Of a stretch of DNA of 11,532 nucleotides, positions 1 to 5,228 are shown in pieces (within the stretch, counting starts at the first letter, position 1; every line of letters starts with the position of its first letter). Below the pieces are notes generated by a model that did not search any database, had not been told where the DNA came from, and saw only the letters and a list, made by a program, of their open reading frames with translations. Source of the DNA: JANPGR01 sp031424015 (GTDB lineage Bacteria; Patescibacteriota; Minisyncoccia; Phycocordibacterales; UBA1006); contig JANPGR010000100.1 in NCBI GenBank assembly GCA_031424015.1, positions 1 to 11,532 on the forward strand, read 5' to 3'. The position numbers were made by a program, and so were the translations under genes.

Positions 1-81
1 AACACGACGATATTTTATTGGGCATACTATGTGGTACAGAAGACAGTTTACATTGTGGTGCTTGTGGATGTATGTACTCAT
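1..81 (-). CDS. tnpA: IS200/IS605-type Y1 transposase (TnpA), N-terminal 27 codons only
   Basis: The minus strand opens with ATG at 81 and stays open to the window edge, giving 27 residues. It begins MSTYIHKHHNV, followed by LLYHIVCPIKYRRV. A His/Asn-Val stretch, then 'YHIV.P.KYRR', is how the small single-domain Y1 (HUH) transposases of the IS200/IS605 and REP-associated groups begin. They cut and rejoin single-stranded DNA through one tyrosine. The HUH histidines and the catalytic tyrosine would lie outside the window, so activity cannot be judged. The start is supported by an extended -10 (TGCTAAAAT, 96-88) that ends 6 bases before ATG, leaving essentially no leader. The call rests on a short N-terminal match seen by eye. 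Confidence 0.7.
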   Translation of the reverse strand, partial: MSTYIHKHHNVNCLLYHIVCPIKYRRV

Positions 82-366
82 TCTAGTATTTTAGCACAAG
101 CCGCTGCCAAGCAGACGGGGTATATACCCAGGTCGAATTAAGTATGGATCCCGGGTGACGAAAATAACGACTGAAAAGGAGTATATTTTCTAATGCCTAC
201 GGCCATTTCCCAGAAAATATGTTCGCACTTAGGTGCTCACTATTTTTGGGGGCCGGGATGACGACAAGATATTAGACTGGATTTCCCTTGACAGAACTCT
301 CTCTCTCTGGTAATTTTGGATTAGATTTCAAATAATTTTCGTTTACGTTTTTAAAATTTAAACAAC
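82..366. other. Intergenic region with palindromes between tnpA and the 71-aa gene
   Basis: No convincing gene is visible. Seen directly: a perfect 12-bp palindrome GGGTATATACCC (118-129), about 37 bases upstream of the transposase start; an inverted pair ATCCCGG (148-154) / CCGGGAT (253-259), with TGACGA just after the first arm (156-161) and overlapping the end of the second (259-264); and ATATTTTCT (183-191) / AGAAAATAT (212-220) enclosing GCC-TAC-GGC (195-203). IS200/IS605 elements carry subterminal hairpins at their ends, so the 118-129 palindrome may belong to the left end of that element (inference). The rightward promoter of the next gene is listed separately. Confidence 0.5.
288..318 (+). 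promoter_or_regulatory. Promoter of the 71-aa gene
   Basis: TTGACA (288-293), a 17-base spacer that is mostly a CT run, then TAATTT (311-316). Transcription should start near 323, about 44 bases before the ATG at 367. The -10 region also reads TAATTTTG (311-318), which fits the Bacteroidota -7 consensus TAnnTTTG, so the box could serve either type of housekeeping sigma factor. Confidence 0.6.
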
Positions 367-582
367 ATGGAAAAAAAATGTGGGAAATGTTCCGAAAACC
401 TGGATCAGTGCATGTGCCAGATACCAGAAAAGAAAAAAGAGAAAGAGCACCAAAAATCAAATGCTTTGGCAAATGGGCGAAAAACGCCCAAAGTCATTAT
501 TGAAGGTGAGATCCCTAGGCAAATAAGGATCGATGAAGATGAGGAAGATACAAACTCCCAGGGCGGCTGGACAGGGTGGTAA
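367..582 (+). CDS. Small Cys-motif, highly charged protein of unknown function (71 aa)
   Basis: I do not recognise the family. The N-terminus carries Cys5, Cys8, Cys15 and Cys17 (CGKC...CMC), an arrangement that could bind one metal ion such as zinc. Residues 20-41 are rich in Lys, Glu and Gln; residues 55-62 are acidic (IDEDEED); the tail is QGGWTGW. There is no signal peptide or membrane segment, so it is probably cytoplasmic. Support for a real gene: a consensus promoter at 288-316, an intrinsic terminator 17 bases after the stop, and composition unlike random translation. No Shine-Dalgarno sequence precedes ATG; the leader just before it is A/T-rich. It is one of only two complete + strand genes here and stands alone. 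What remains unknown is whether the cysteines bind metal and what the partner is. Confidence 0.6.
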   Translation: MEKKCGKCSENLDQCMCQIPEKKKEKEHQKSNALANGRKTPKVIIEGEIPRQIRIDEDEEDTNSQGGWTGW

Positions 583-599
583 ATATTATCCCCTATCTA

Positions 600-635
600 A
601 AAAGCCGTTGCGTCTCTTTTGACACAACGGCTTTT
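600..635. terminator. Bidirectional intrinsic terminator between the 71-aa gene and mnmA
   Basis: An 11-bp perfect stem AAAAGCCGTTG (600-610) / CAACGGCTTTT (625-635) is extended by GTC/GAC (612-614 with 621-623) after one mismatch, with a 6-base loop. T-runs exist on both strands, so it can end the + transcript of the 71-aa gene and the - transcript of mnmA. Confidence 0.85.
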
Positions 636-639
636 ATTC

Positions 640-659
640 TGCCTACGGCCTTTGGCCGT
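640..659. repeat. Short palindrome with a copy of TGCCTACGGCC
   Basis: TGCCTACGGCC at 640-650 is repeated exactly at 194-204. Here it runs into ACGGCC-TTT-GGCCGT (645-659), a 6-bp stem with a 3-base loop. The two copies lie about 450 bases apart on either side of the 71-aa gene. They may be fragments of a dispersed palindromic repeat. Confidence 0.4.
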
Positions 660-717
660 CTTCCCATGCTTGACCTAGGAATGCAATATTTACTACAAAT
701 ATCAGACTATGGGGATT

Positions 718-769
718 CCCCTCTGTGGAGGGGTGGCTGAAAGCCGGGGTGGTTTTATTATTCCACCCC
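718..769. repeat. REP-like chain of hairpins at the 3' end of mnmA
   Basis: Three inverted pairs follow each other: CCCCTC-TGTG-GAGGGG (718-733), GGCT-GAA-AGCC (735-745) and GGGGTGG (746-752) / CCACCCC (763-769). The last loop contains the mnmA stop codon (758-760). The layout of a small G/C hairpin, a second small hairpin and a GGGGTGG tail resembles dispersed REP-type palindromes that Y1 transposases of the TnpA-REP kind mobilise. A link with the partial transposase at 1-81 is inference only. Confidence 0.5.
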
Positions 770-2044
770 ATCCACCACCCCACCTCCCACGCACACATCC
801 CCATCATAAAACACGCAGGACTGCCCCACAGCGATCGGCTCCAGGGTATCGAGGGTGACAACCATCTGATCATCCCCACCTTGCCGCACATCCTGTATCG
901 ACAAAAATTCCCCATGATACCTGATCTGTGCGGTGCAGGCAGTAGTGATAACCTCCCTCTCGACTACTTGTGATAGGGTCAAGGTTTGGGTAGTTTTGCC
1001 TGACCCCCTCTCGATATCTGTACTCGTACTACGAGACGCGACCGTAATCGTGTTCGCCTCGATGTCTTTTGCTATTACATACAGGGGTGTCTGGTGCGGA
1101 TCTGTATGATGCAGACTAAACCCTCCACGCTGCCCGAGTGTCACAAATACTGCCCCATCATGGGTGCCGATCACGTTCCCGTCGTGATCCAATACATTTC
1201 CGGGTTTGGATTCTATGTAGTGCGAGAGGAATTCCTTCATATCAATATCACCCAGGAAACACACCCCTTGGGAATCCTTTTTCGCTGCAACCGGCAATCC
1301 CGCCTCCTGTGCTATTCGTCTCGTTTCTGATTTTTGCAAATTCCCAATCGGGAACAAAATCTGCGCAAGCTCGCTAGATTCCAACGTCCAGAGGAAATAG
1401 GATTGATCTTTTGCTGGGTCGATGCCTTTTTTCAGAGACACCTTGGCGTCTTTTTTGTTTACCAAAGAAATATTGCAATACGTTTTGCATAAAATATGAG
1501 AAAAACTTCTTCGCAGCCAACAAAAGAACTTATCAAAGCCACTCAATGAGGTAGTTGTTGGCGAGAACAAGCGCTGCGTTGCGTGTTTTTCGGTATTTTG
1601 TGCAAAACCCCGAGAGTGAAGTGCATCACAATCATAAGCGCTAATCCTCGCATAATGCCCCGTCGCTACATAATCCGCCCCGCGCGCCAACGCCCACCTC
1701 ATAAACCCGCCAAATTTCACCATACGATTACACATCACATCAGGATTCGGCGTGCGGCCCTGTGCATATTCCGAGATCATATAATCAGCCACACCCTGTT
1801 TGTATTCGTCTCGTAAATCCAAATCATAAAAAGGCAAATCCAAATGAATCGCAACACGCATCGCATCCCGTCTGTCATCACGCCAACTGCATTCCATCCA
1901 ATCAGGCGACCATGTCTGGATGAATACGCAGTGCACATCGTATCCTGCCTGTTTCAATAGGTACGCAGACACAGCAGAGTCAACCCCGCCCGAGAGTCCG
2001 AGGTATACTGTTTTTTTATTATGGTGTTTTGATGTTGTATTCAT
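758..2044 (-). CDS. mnmA: tRNA-specific 2-thiouridylase MnmA with an extra internal segment
   Basis: MnmA uses ATP and a relayed persulfide sulfur to convert U34 of Lys, Glu and Gln tRNAs to 2-thiouridine. The PP-loop SGGVDS is at residues 18-23. The two catalytic cysteines are present: Cys105 in PDVMCN and Cys262 in GVCFLG. Other family landmarks are GHYARI (129-134), KDQSYFLW (212-219) and a C-terminal beta-barrel ending in GGGVV. At 428 residues it is about 60 longer than the usual 360-370; the excess lies between GHYARI and GIDPAKDQSYF (about 136-204) and reads like passively translated DNA. GGGAGGG lies 3 bases before ATG, the only clear Shine-Dalgarno in the window, and it belongs to a GC-rich repeat. 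The gene follows the exonuclease gene by 91 bases. Both catalytic cysteines and the frame are intact, so it is probably functional. Confidence 0.95.
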   Translation of the reverse strand: MNTTSKHHNKKTVYLGLSGGVDSAVSAYLLKQAGYDVHCVFIQTWSPDWMECSWRDDRRDAMRVAIHLDLPFYDLDLRDEYKQGVADYMISEYAQGRTPNPDVMCNRMVKFGGFMRWALARGADYVATGHYARISAYDCDALHSRGFAQNTEKHATQRLFSPTTTSLSGFDKFFCWLRRSFSHILCKTYCNISLVNKKDAKVSLKKGIDPAKDQSYFLWTLESSELAQILFPIGNLQKSETRRIAQEAGLPVAAKKDSQGVCFLGDIDMKEFLSHYIESKPGNVLDHDGNVIGTHDGAVFVTLGQRGGFSLHHTDPHQTPLYVIAKDIEANTITVASRSTSTDIERGSGKTTQTLTLSQVVEREVITTACTAQIRYHGEFLSIQDVRQGGDDQMVVTLDTLEPIAVGQSCVFYDGDVCVGGGVVDGVE

Positions 2045-2045
2045 A

Positions 2046-2077
2046 CGCCCTCCCGACCTCCCGCCTCACAGGGGAGG
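2046..2077 (-). promoter_or_regulatory. mnmA ribosome binding site inside a GC-rich inverted repeat
   Basis: Read on minus, CCTCCCC (2077-2071) is followed by two copies of GGGAGG (2062-2057 and 2054-2049). The second overlaps GGGAGGG, 3 bases before the mnmA ATG. The C-rich arm can pair with either copy, so one fold would leave the start site open and the other would hide it. A 15-base palindrome AATGAT-TCG-ATCATT (2099-2113) lies upstream, next to a weak TATACA box; it is a possible operator, but that is weak. Confidence 0.4.
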
Positions 2078-2135
2078 AGATTTTTCTTAGTGTTGTATAA
2101 TGATTCGATCATTGGATTTGCCTTCTTAAAAGAAA

Positions 2136-2690
2136 TTACTTTTGCATCAAACGTTTATAGATCTCGATGGTTGCCCGCACATCTGGCAATGCACTGTGGG
2201 CCTTTTCATTCACAATACTGAAATGTTCACACAGGGCACGTAATGATAAATGTTTGATCTCGTCAGTGCCGTTGAATTTTGCAAATGCGATTGATAGTGT
2301 GTCGAGCTTGTGATGAGTAAATCCGTGCTCGATGCCGAGCCTAGCGAAACTCGCCGCGACAAAGCCCCAATCAAATGCCACGTTATGAGCGACGAACACA
2401 CAACCCTTTGTCTTTTGTGCGAGTAATTCGAATCCTTGTTTCTGAGTATAGGCGAACAACCAATCAGCATCATTATACCCGTTCACACGCAGGGCGCCCT
2501 CCTCGGCATTTTCTAGATGTTCTGGTTTCAGTTTCATTTCGATTTCTTCGACAATGCGCAGATCCGCAGGTCCACCGTCGCCACGCTCTACAATAATACA
2601 TCCGATTTCGATCACTTCATGGATATTGGGATTGAGTCCGGTCGTTTCTACATCGATAAAGGAAAAATTTTGTTTGGTACTCAGAGACAT
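2136..2690 (-). CDS. DEDDh 3'-5' exonuclease, DnaQ/PolC epsilon-like
   Basis: This 184-residue protein is a single exonuclease domain that removes nucleotides from DNA (or RNA) 3' ends with two metal ions. The Exo I motif FIDVETTG gives Asp13 and Glu15; Exo II HNVAFD gives Asp107; Exo III-epsilon AHSALPD gives His165 and Asp170. All five DEDDh residues are present. There is no polymerase-binding C-terminal tail like that of E. coli epsilon, so it may work as proofreading subunit, in repair, or in RNA trimming; the sequence does not decide. ATG at 2690 is chosen because an extended -10, TGATATACT, ends 9 bases upstream (2705-2700), giving a leader of only a few bases and no Shine-Dalgarno. The gene is followed by mnmA in the same direction. 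Confidence 0.9.
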   Translation of the reverse strand: MSLSTKQNFSFIDVETTGLNPNIHEVIEIGCIIVERGDGGPADLRIVEEIEMKLKPEHLENAEEGALRVNGYNDADWLFAYTQKQGFELLAQKTKGCVFVAHNVAFDWGFVAASFARLGIEHGFTHHKLDTLSIAFAKFNGTDEIKHLSLRALCEHFSIVNEKAHSALPDVRATIEIYKRLMQK

Positions 2691-2699
2691 ATATCAACC

Positions 2700-2708
2700 A
2701 GTATATCA
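2700..2708 (-). promoter_or_regulatory. Extended -10 promoter of the exonuclease gene
   Basis: TGATATACT read on minus (2708-2700), 9 bases before the ATG at 2690. The -35 region 17 bases further upstream (CTTTCC) is poor, so the TG extension probably carries the recognition. The same nonamer precedes the gene starting at 11261. Confidence 0.55.
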
Positions 2709-2751
2709 GATTTTACCAATCGGGAAAGCCCTGCCGTAGGTTTAACAGTGA

Positions 2752-2949
2752 CAAGGTTCGACTTCTGACGACGTGGTCGTCTTCCCAGGCTCGATCGGAG
2801 ACCTATACTGTAAAGGTGGATCCCCGGTCGATTATTTCAATAGTCGCCTTATCAGGACTCCTCTGAAATATATCACCGAGGATGACAATATAGTGTGGGT
2901 TTCAAAAATCTATACAGCAATACGTAAAATAATTCCGGAATTCAAATAG
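2752..2949 (+). pseudogene. Orphan ORF, probably a 3' gene remnant or a small gene without ATG
   Basis: Frame 1 is open from 2752 to a TAG at 2947-2949 and encodes about 65 residues that read like a genuine globular protein: SDDVVVFPGSIGDLYCKGG, later RTPLKYITEDDNIVWVSKIY and a basic IRKIIPEFK end. No ATG is present; the only reasonable start is GTG at 2773 (58 residues), with no Shine-Dalgarno. Stops lie directly upstream (TAA 2743, TGA 2749). The stop is 2 bases before a strong terminator, as expected of a true gene end. I do not recognise the family. The likeliest reading is the surviving C-terminus of a gene whose 5' part was lost; a real small gene is possible. Confidence 0.35.
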
Positions 2950-2951
2950 TA

Positions 2952-2982
2952 AAAAGGCCGACAGCGTAGCTGTCGGCCTTTT
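2952..2982. terminator. Bidirectional intrinsic terminator
   Basis: A perfect 13-bp stem AAAAGGCCGACAG (2952-2964) / CTGTCGGCCTTTT (2970-2982) with loop CGTAG. T-rich tracts follow on both strands. It terminates the lysozyme-like gene coming from the right and whatever comes from the orphan ORF on the left. Confidence 0.9.
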
Positions 2983-3040
2983 ACTTGTTTGCTTTTTCAA
3001 TAGTTTCGATATTCAATGATCAATCCTGGAATCCCAAAGA

Positions 3041-3703
3041 TTAACTCTTGTTCGTTCTCGAATCAGCGAGCTGATTCTGAGTACTCGAAGTATTGGTATC
3101 TGCAATCTGAGTACGTTCAATTCTCTTCATAACGGACATAACCTTTGACGGATACTTGAAACATTCTGCACAAGCGGTCGGTGGGTTATATATCGCCAAG
3201 ATTTGTTCAACAGATTTATCAGCATAATACTTTGCAGTTCTCTCGTTGTTTCCTCCGAGGTGCTGTGCAACAGTATGGATTGCTTCTGCATAACTATTGA
3301 ACCCGTGAGTACATTTTTTAGGACAACTCCAACCAAATGGATTGAACTTTTTTGCCTCGAACTTTCCTCCTGTTGATTCCATAGTGGCAATCGCAGGGAG
3401 TAGGGTCCAGTCAATACCGTTCTTGTCAGCCGCTTCGACGAAATGTTTACCTTGACCTGCCAATGGCATGTCGTATTTGGCAAAGTATTCATCGATACGA
3501 ACTGCGCGGGTGTCTATCACGGGTGATATACTCTCGATCTCTTGGGTTACATTCGAAACCAAAGTTTCGATGATTCCCTTCTGGTTCCCTGCATCAGATT
3601 GTTCTGCCTGAGGCACGGCGCCAGTAGTGAGAGTTGATGAGACGAGGAACAGCGCATAAACAAATTTTTGCTGTTTCCCGAATATGGAATGGGTGTTTGT
3701 CAT
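3041..3703 (-). CDS. Secreted glucosaminidase/lysozyme-like peptidoglycan hydrolase
   Basis: The 220-residue protein has a signal peptide or anchor (basic GKQQK at 9-13, hydrophobic about 14-30), a spacer, then a lysozyme-fold core at about 85-195. Diagnostic stretches are FVEAADKNGIDWTLLPAIA (88-106), MESTGGK (108-114), in which Glu109 is the expected catalytic acid, NPFGW (121-125) and FNSYAEAIHTVAQHLGG (135-151). This order is that of GH73-type glucosaminidases and related lytic enzymes that cut the glycan strand. Cys127/Cys131 and Cys178/Cys181 could form disulfides outside the cell. The polar tail 197-220 is low-complexity. The start lacks a Shine-Dalgarno; a good promoter lies about 150 bases upstream, leaving an unusually long leader for this window. 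It could act in the cell's own growth or on a host cell wall; the sequence does not decide. Confidence 0.75.
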   Translation of the reverse strand: MTNTHSIFGKQQKFVYALFLVSSTLTTGAVPQAEQSDAGNQKGIIETLVSNVTQEIESISPVIDTRAVRIDEYFAKYDMPLAGQGKHFVEAADKNGIDWTLLPAIATMESTGGKFEAKKFNPFGWSCPKKCTHGFNSYAEAIHTVAQHLGGNNERTAKYYADKSVEQILAIYNPPTACAECFKYPSKVMSVMKRIERTQIADTNTSSTQNQLADSRTNKS

Positions 3704-3858
3704 AATGTGCGGTTGTGCTCCGCGAACTGCGTGACGGTATACCAGAGGATTGTCATGATAGAATTTCTGAGATTTCGAGCTGTAGAGCCAGATGTCCCAA
3801 ATCCCCTATCTCCTTGGTATGAGTTAGATTCAAGCACAGGCCCAAATCTATGTCAAGT

Positions 3859-3887
3859 AGTTTACCTTATTATTGCAAGTTTGTCAA
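3859..3887 (-). promoter_or_regulatory. Promoter of the lysozyme-like gene
   Basis: Read on minus: TTGACA (3887-3882), a 17-base spacer, TAAACT (3864-3859). A second TTGACA follows at 3856-3851, 17 bases before TTGAAT, so two overlapping promoters are possible. Transcription from the first should begin near 3852, leaving a leader of about 148 bases before ATG at 3703. Confidence 0.6.
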
Positions 3888-3955
3888 GTCTATTGCCTGA
3901 TAAAATAGCTCTAAAAGCCTTGTATTATTGGATTTTAGCCCTATTTTTACCATAC

Positions 3956-3985
3956 TTTACAAAGCCAATAAATATGTTGTATAAT
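3956..3985 (+). promoter_or_regulatory. Rightward promoter-like sequence without an obvious gene
   Basis: TTTACA (3956-3961), an 18-base spacer and a consensus TATAAT (3980-3985). Transcription would run from about 3992 towards the converging membrane-protein gene. The frames downstream are short (33 and about 20 codons) and unconvincing. It may be fortuitous in AT-rich DNA, or drive a small or antisense RNA. Confidence 0.35.
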
Positions 3986-4182
3986 GTTTTTGACCTTTTT
4001 TAGCACCTACACCCTTCTCTACCCTCCCACACCGAACACAATTTTGGATTATGGCTCATCTTTCAAAAAAAGTATTACAATGTAACTACATTTCTCATTT
4101 TTTGGAGTCGCAATGACATTTTATTACTGACACCTGTTCATTAAATCAACTTGTAAGCACACTCTGGTCCCATCAAACTTAT

Positions 4183-4223
4183 ATAAAAAAATCCTGAAAT
4201 TACACAACGGTGCAATTTCAGGA
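4183..4223 (-). terminator. Intrinsic terminator of the two-gene membrane cassette
   Basis: A 10-bp stem TCCTGAAATT (4192-4201) / AATTTCAGGA (4214-4223), with an inner CAC/GTG helix closed by AACG. On minus it is followed by a run of seven T at 4191-4183, and it begins 25 bases after the stop of the 311-aa gene. Confidence 0.8.
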
Positions 4224-4247
4224 ATTTGAAAGCATATTAGGAATATT

Positions 4248-5183
4248 TTATTTATTTTTTTGATTCAATAAATACTGATGAACTTTATCATAAGCTACCC
4301 TAAAATCAGCAACTGTAGCATCACCAATTTTCCACAACAAGAAGATTAAGATAAGAACTGGTGGGCCAATAAGCCATCTCCAACCTTTCCCGTAAAGAAA
4401 GTAATACGCCTCAGTTACGACAAATGCTGCGGTTACACTATATATTATAACCATAAACACAGCAGCAATACGAGAAATCCAACTAAACATATCTACAATT
4501 TTTGCCCCATGTTCGTTTTTTTGAATTTCAGCATCAAACAACCTATGTATCAAAAACATTACAAGCCACACAGGGAAAAATACCGAGAAAAACAAACTCC
4601 AAAACCATTTTTTTACACCCCTCCAACCTGATTCAATAGAATCGAGAATTCCAGGTGAATTCTCCTCGTAATCTCTTTCAATTCCATCCATTATCGCATC
4701 AACCTTTTCCGCTGATGGCACTGCCTTTTGGATTGCAGTAAACGGCTTGAGCCGCTCTTCTAATTTATCATTTTCTGCTTTTAACTTTTGCATTGTAGCG
4801 ATGCTATCCCGTCTTGCAGCCAGTATTTTAGCTCTCTCTTTTTCTGATTGAACTGGATCCACTATTACTTTAACCACTTTTTCATTAGAACATTTATACT
4901 CAAGACCCCCTATAAATATCTTTTTCAGGTTTCCTCTCTGAGAGGGGTACCTCCCCCAGGCAATTACAAACAATGCACGGATCGTCGCCCTTCCGTCGCC
5001 AGAAATCAACAGGTCTTGCCCAGAGTCGAATTTGAATAAGGCAGGAGTTCCGGTTTGAACTGGTGTACCTGGAGCACACGGAAGAATCTGCAATAACTGT
5101 GCCAATTGAGAATCAATTTTTTGTTTATTCTGCCCCCACAACATAAGTGGCAGGAAACAAAAATAAAGTATTATTTTGTTCAT
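4248..5183 (-). CDS. Membrane protein: signal peptide, coiled coil, three TM segments (311 aa), function unknown
   Basis: I do not recognise the family. Visible parts: a signal peptide (residues 1-17, cleavage expected after LMLWG, followed by QNKQ); an external region with Cys36 and Cys98 and beta-rich stretches (about 45-110); a charged coiled-coil candidate (about 112-150, ERAKILAARRDSIATMQKLK and on); an amphipathic region; three membrane helices (about 194-213, 236-258, 268-286); and a Lys/Gln-rich C-terminal tail. The signal peptide and the A-rich leader before ATG resemble Bacteroidota genes. It lies 45 bases after the SLT-domain gene in the same direction and ends at a good terminator, so the two probably form an operon. 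A scaffold or partner role for the lytic protein is inference. DNA here is visibly AT-rich. Confidence 0.75.
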   Translation of the reverse strand: MNKIILYFCFLPLMLWGQNKQKIDSQLAQLLQILPCAPGTPVQTGTPALFKFDSGQDLLISGDGRATIRALFVIAWGRYPSQRGNLKKIFIGGLEYKCSNEKVVKVIVDPVQSEKERAKILAARRDSIATMQKLKAENDKLEERLKPFTAIQKAVPSAEKVDAIMDGIERDYEENSPGILDSIESGWRGVKKWFWSLFFSVFFPVWLVMFLIHRLFDAEIQKNEHGAKIVDMFSWISRIAAVFMVIIYSVTAAFVVTEAYYFLYGKGWRWLIGPPVLILIFLLWKIGDATVADFRVAYDKVHQYLLNQKNK

Positions 5184-5228
5184 GATTTTTATTTTAGAAC
5201 ATTTTTATGATGAAATTATTGTTTATTG

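Larger units (their letters stand above)
3704..4182. other. AT-rich intergenic region with promoters in both directions and no clear gene
   Basis: This is the longest non-coding stretch here. It holds the minus promoter of the lysozyme-like gene (3859-3887), a second TTGACA (3856-3851 on minus), and a rightward TTTACA/TATAAT pair (3956-3985) with no convincing gene after it. An 82-codon + frame (3755-4003) exists but is judged doubtful. From 4010 to 4182 I see no gene, repeat or RNA that I can support. Confidence 0.5.

Noticed and set aside
3..86. + frame at the left edge reading ...HCGACGCMYSF, with a Cys cluster
   Set aside because: The opposite strand reads as the start of a Y1 transposase with an extended -10 box, which explains the same bases better.
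643..973. Open frames on both strands over the mnmA 3' end
   Set aside because: They arise from the GC-rich repeat and the mnmA C-terminus; the MnmA frame is the one with family motifs.
3755..4003. 82-codon + frame starting MIEFLRF, with AGAGGA 5 bases before its ATG, and two hydrophobic stretches
   Set aside because: It lies across the minus promoter and leader of the lysozyme-like gene. The hydrophobic part is what T-rich DNA yields in this frame, and no + promoter or terminator fits. It remains possible but is not supported enough to list as a gene.
4051..4113. About 20-codon + frame (MAHLSKK...) downstream of the 3956-3985 promoter
   Set aside because: Very short, no ribosome site, no conserved feature visible.
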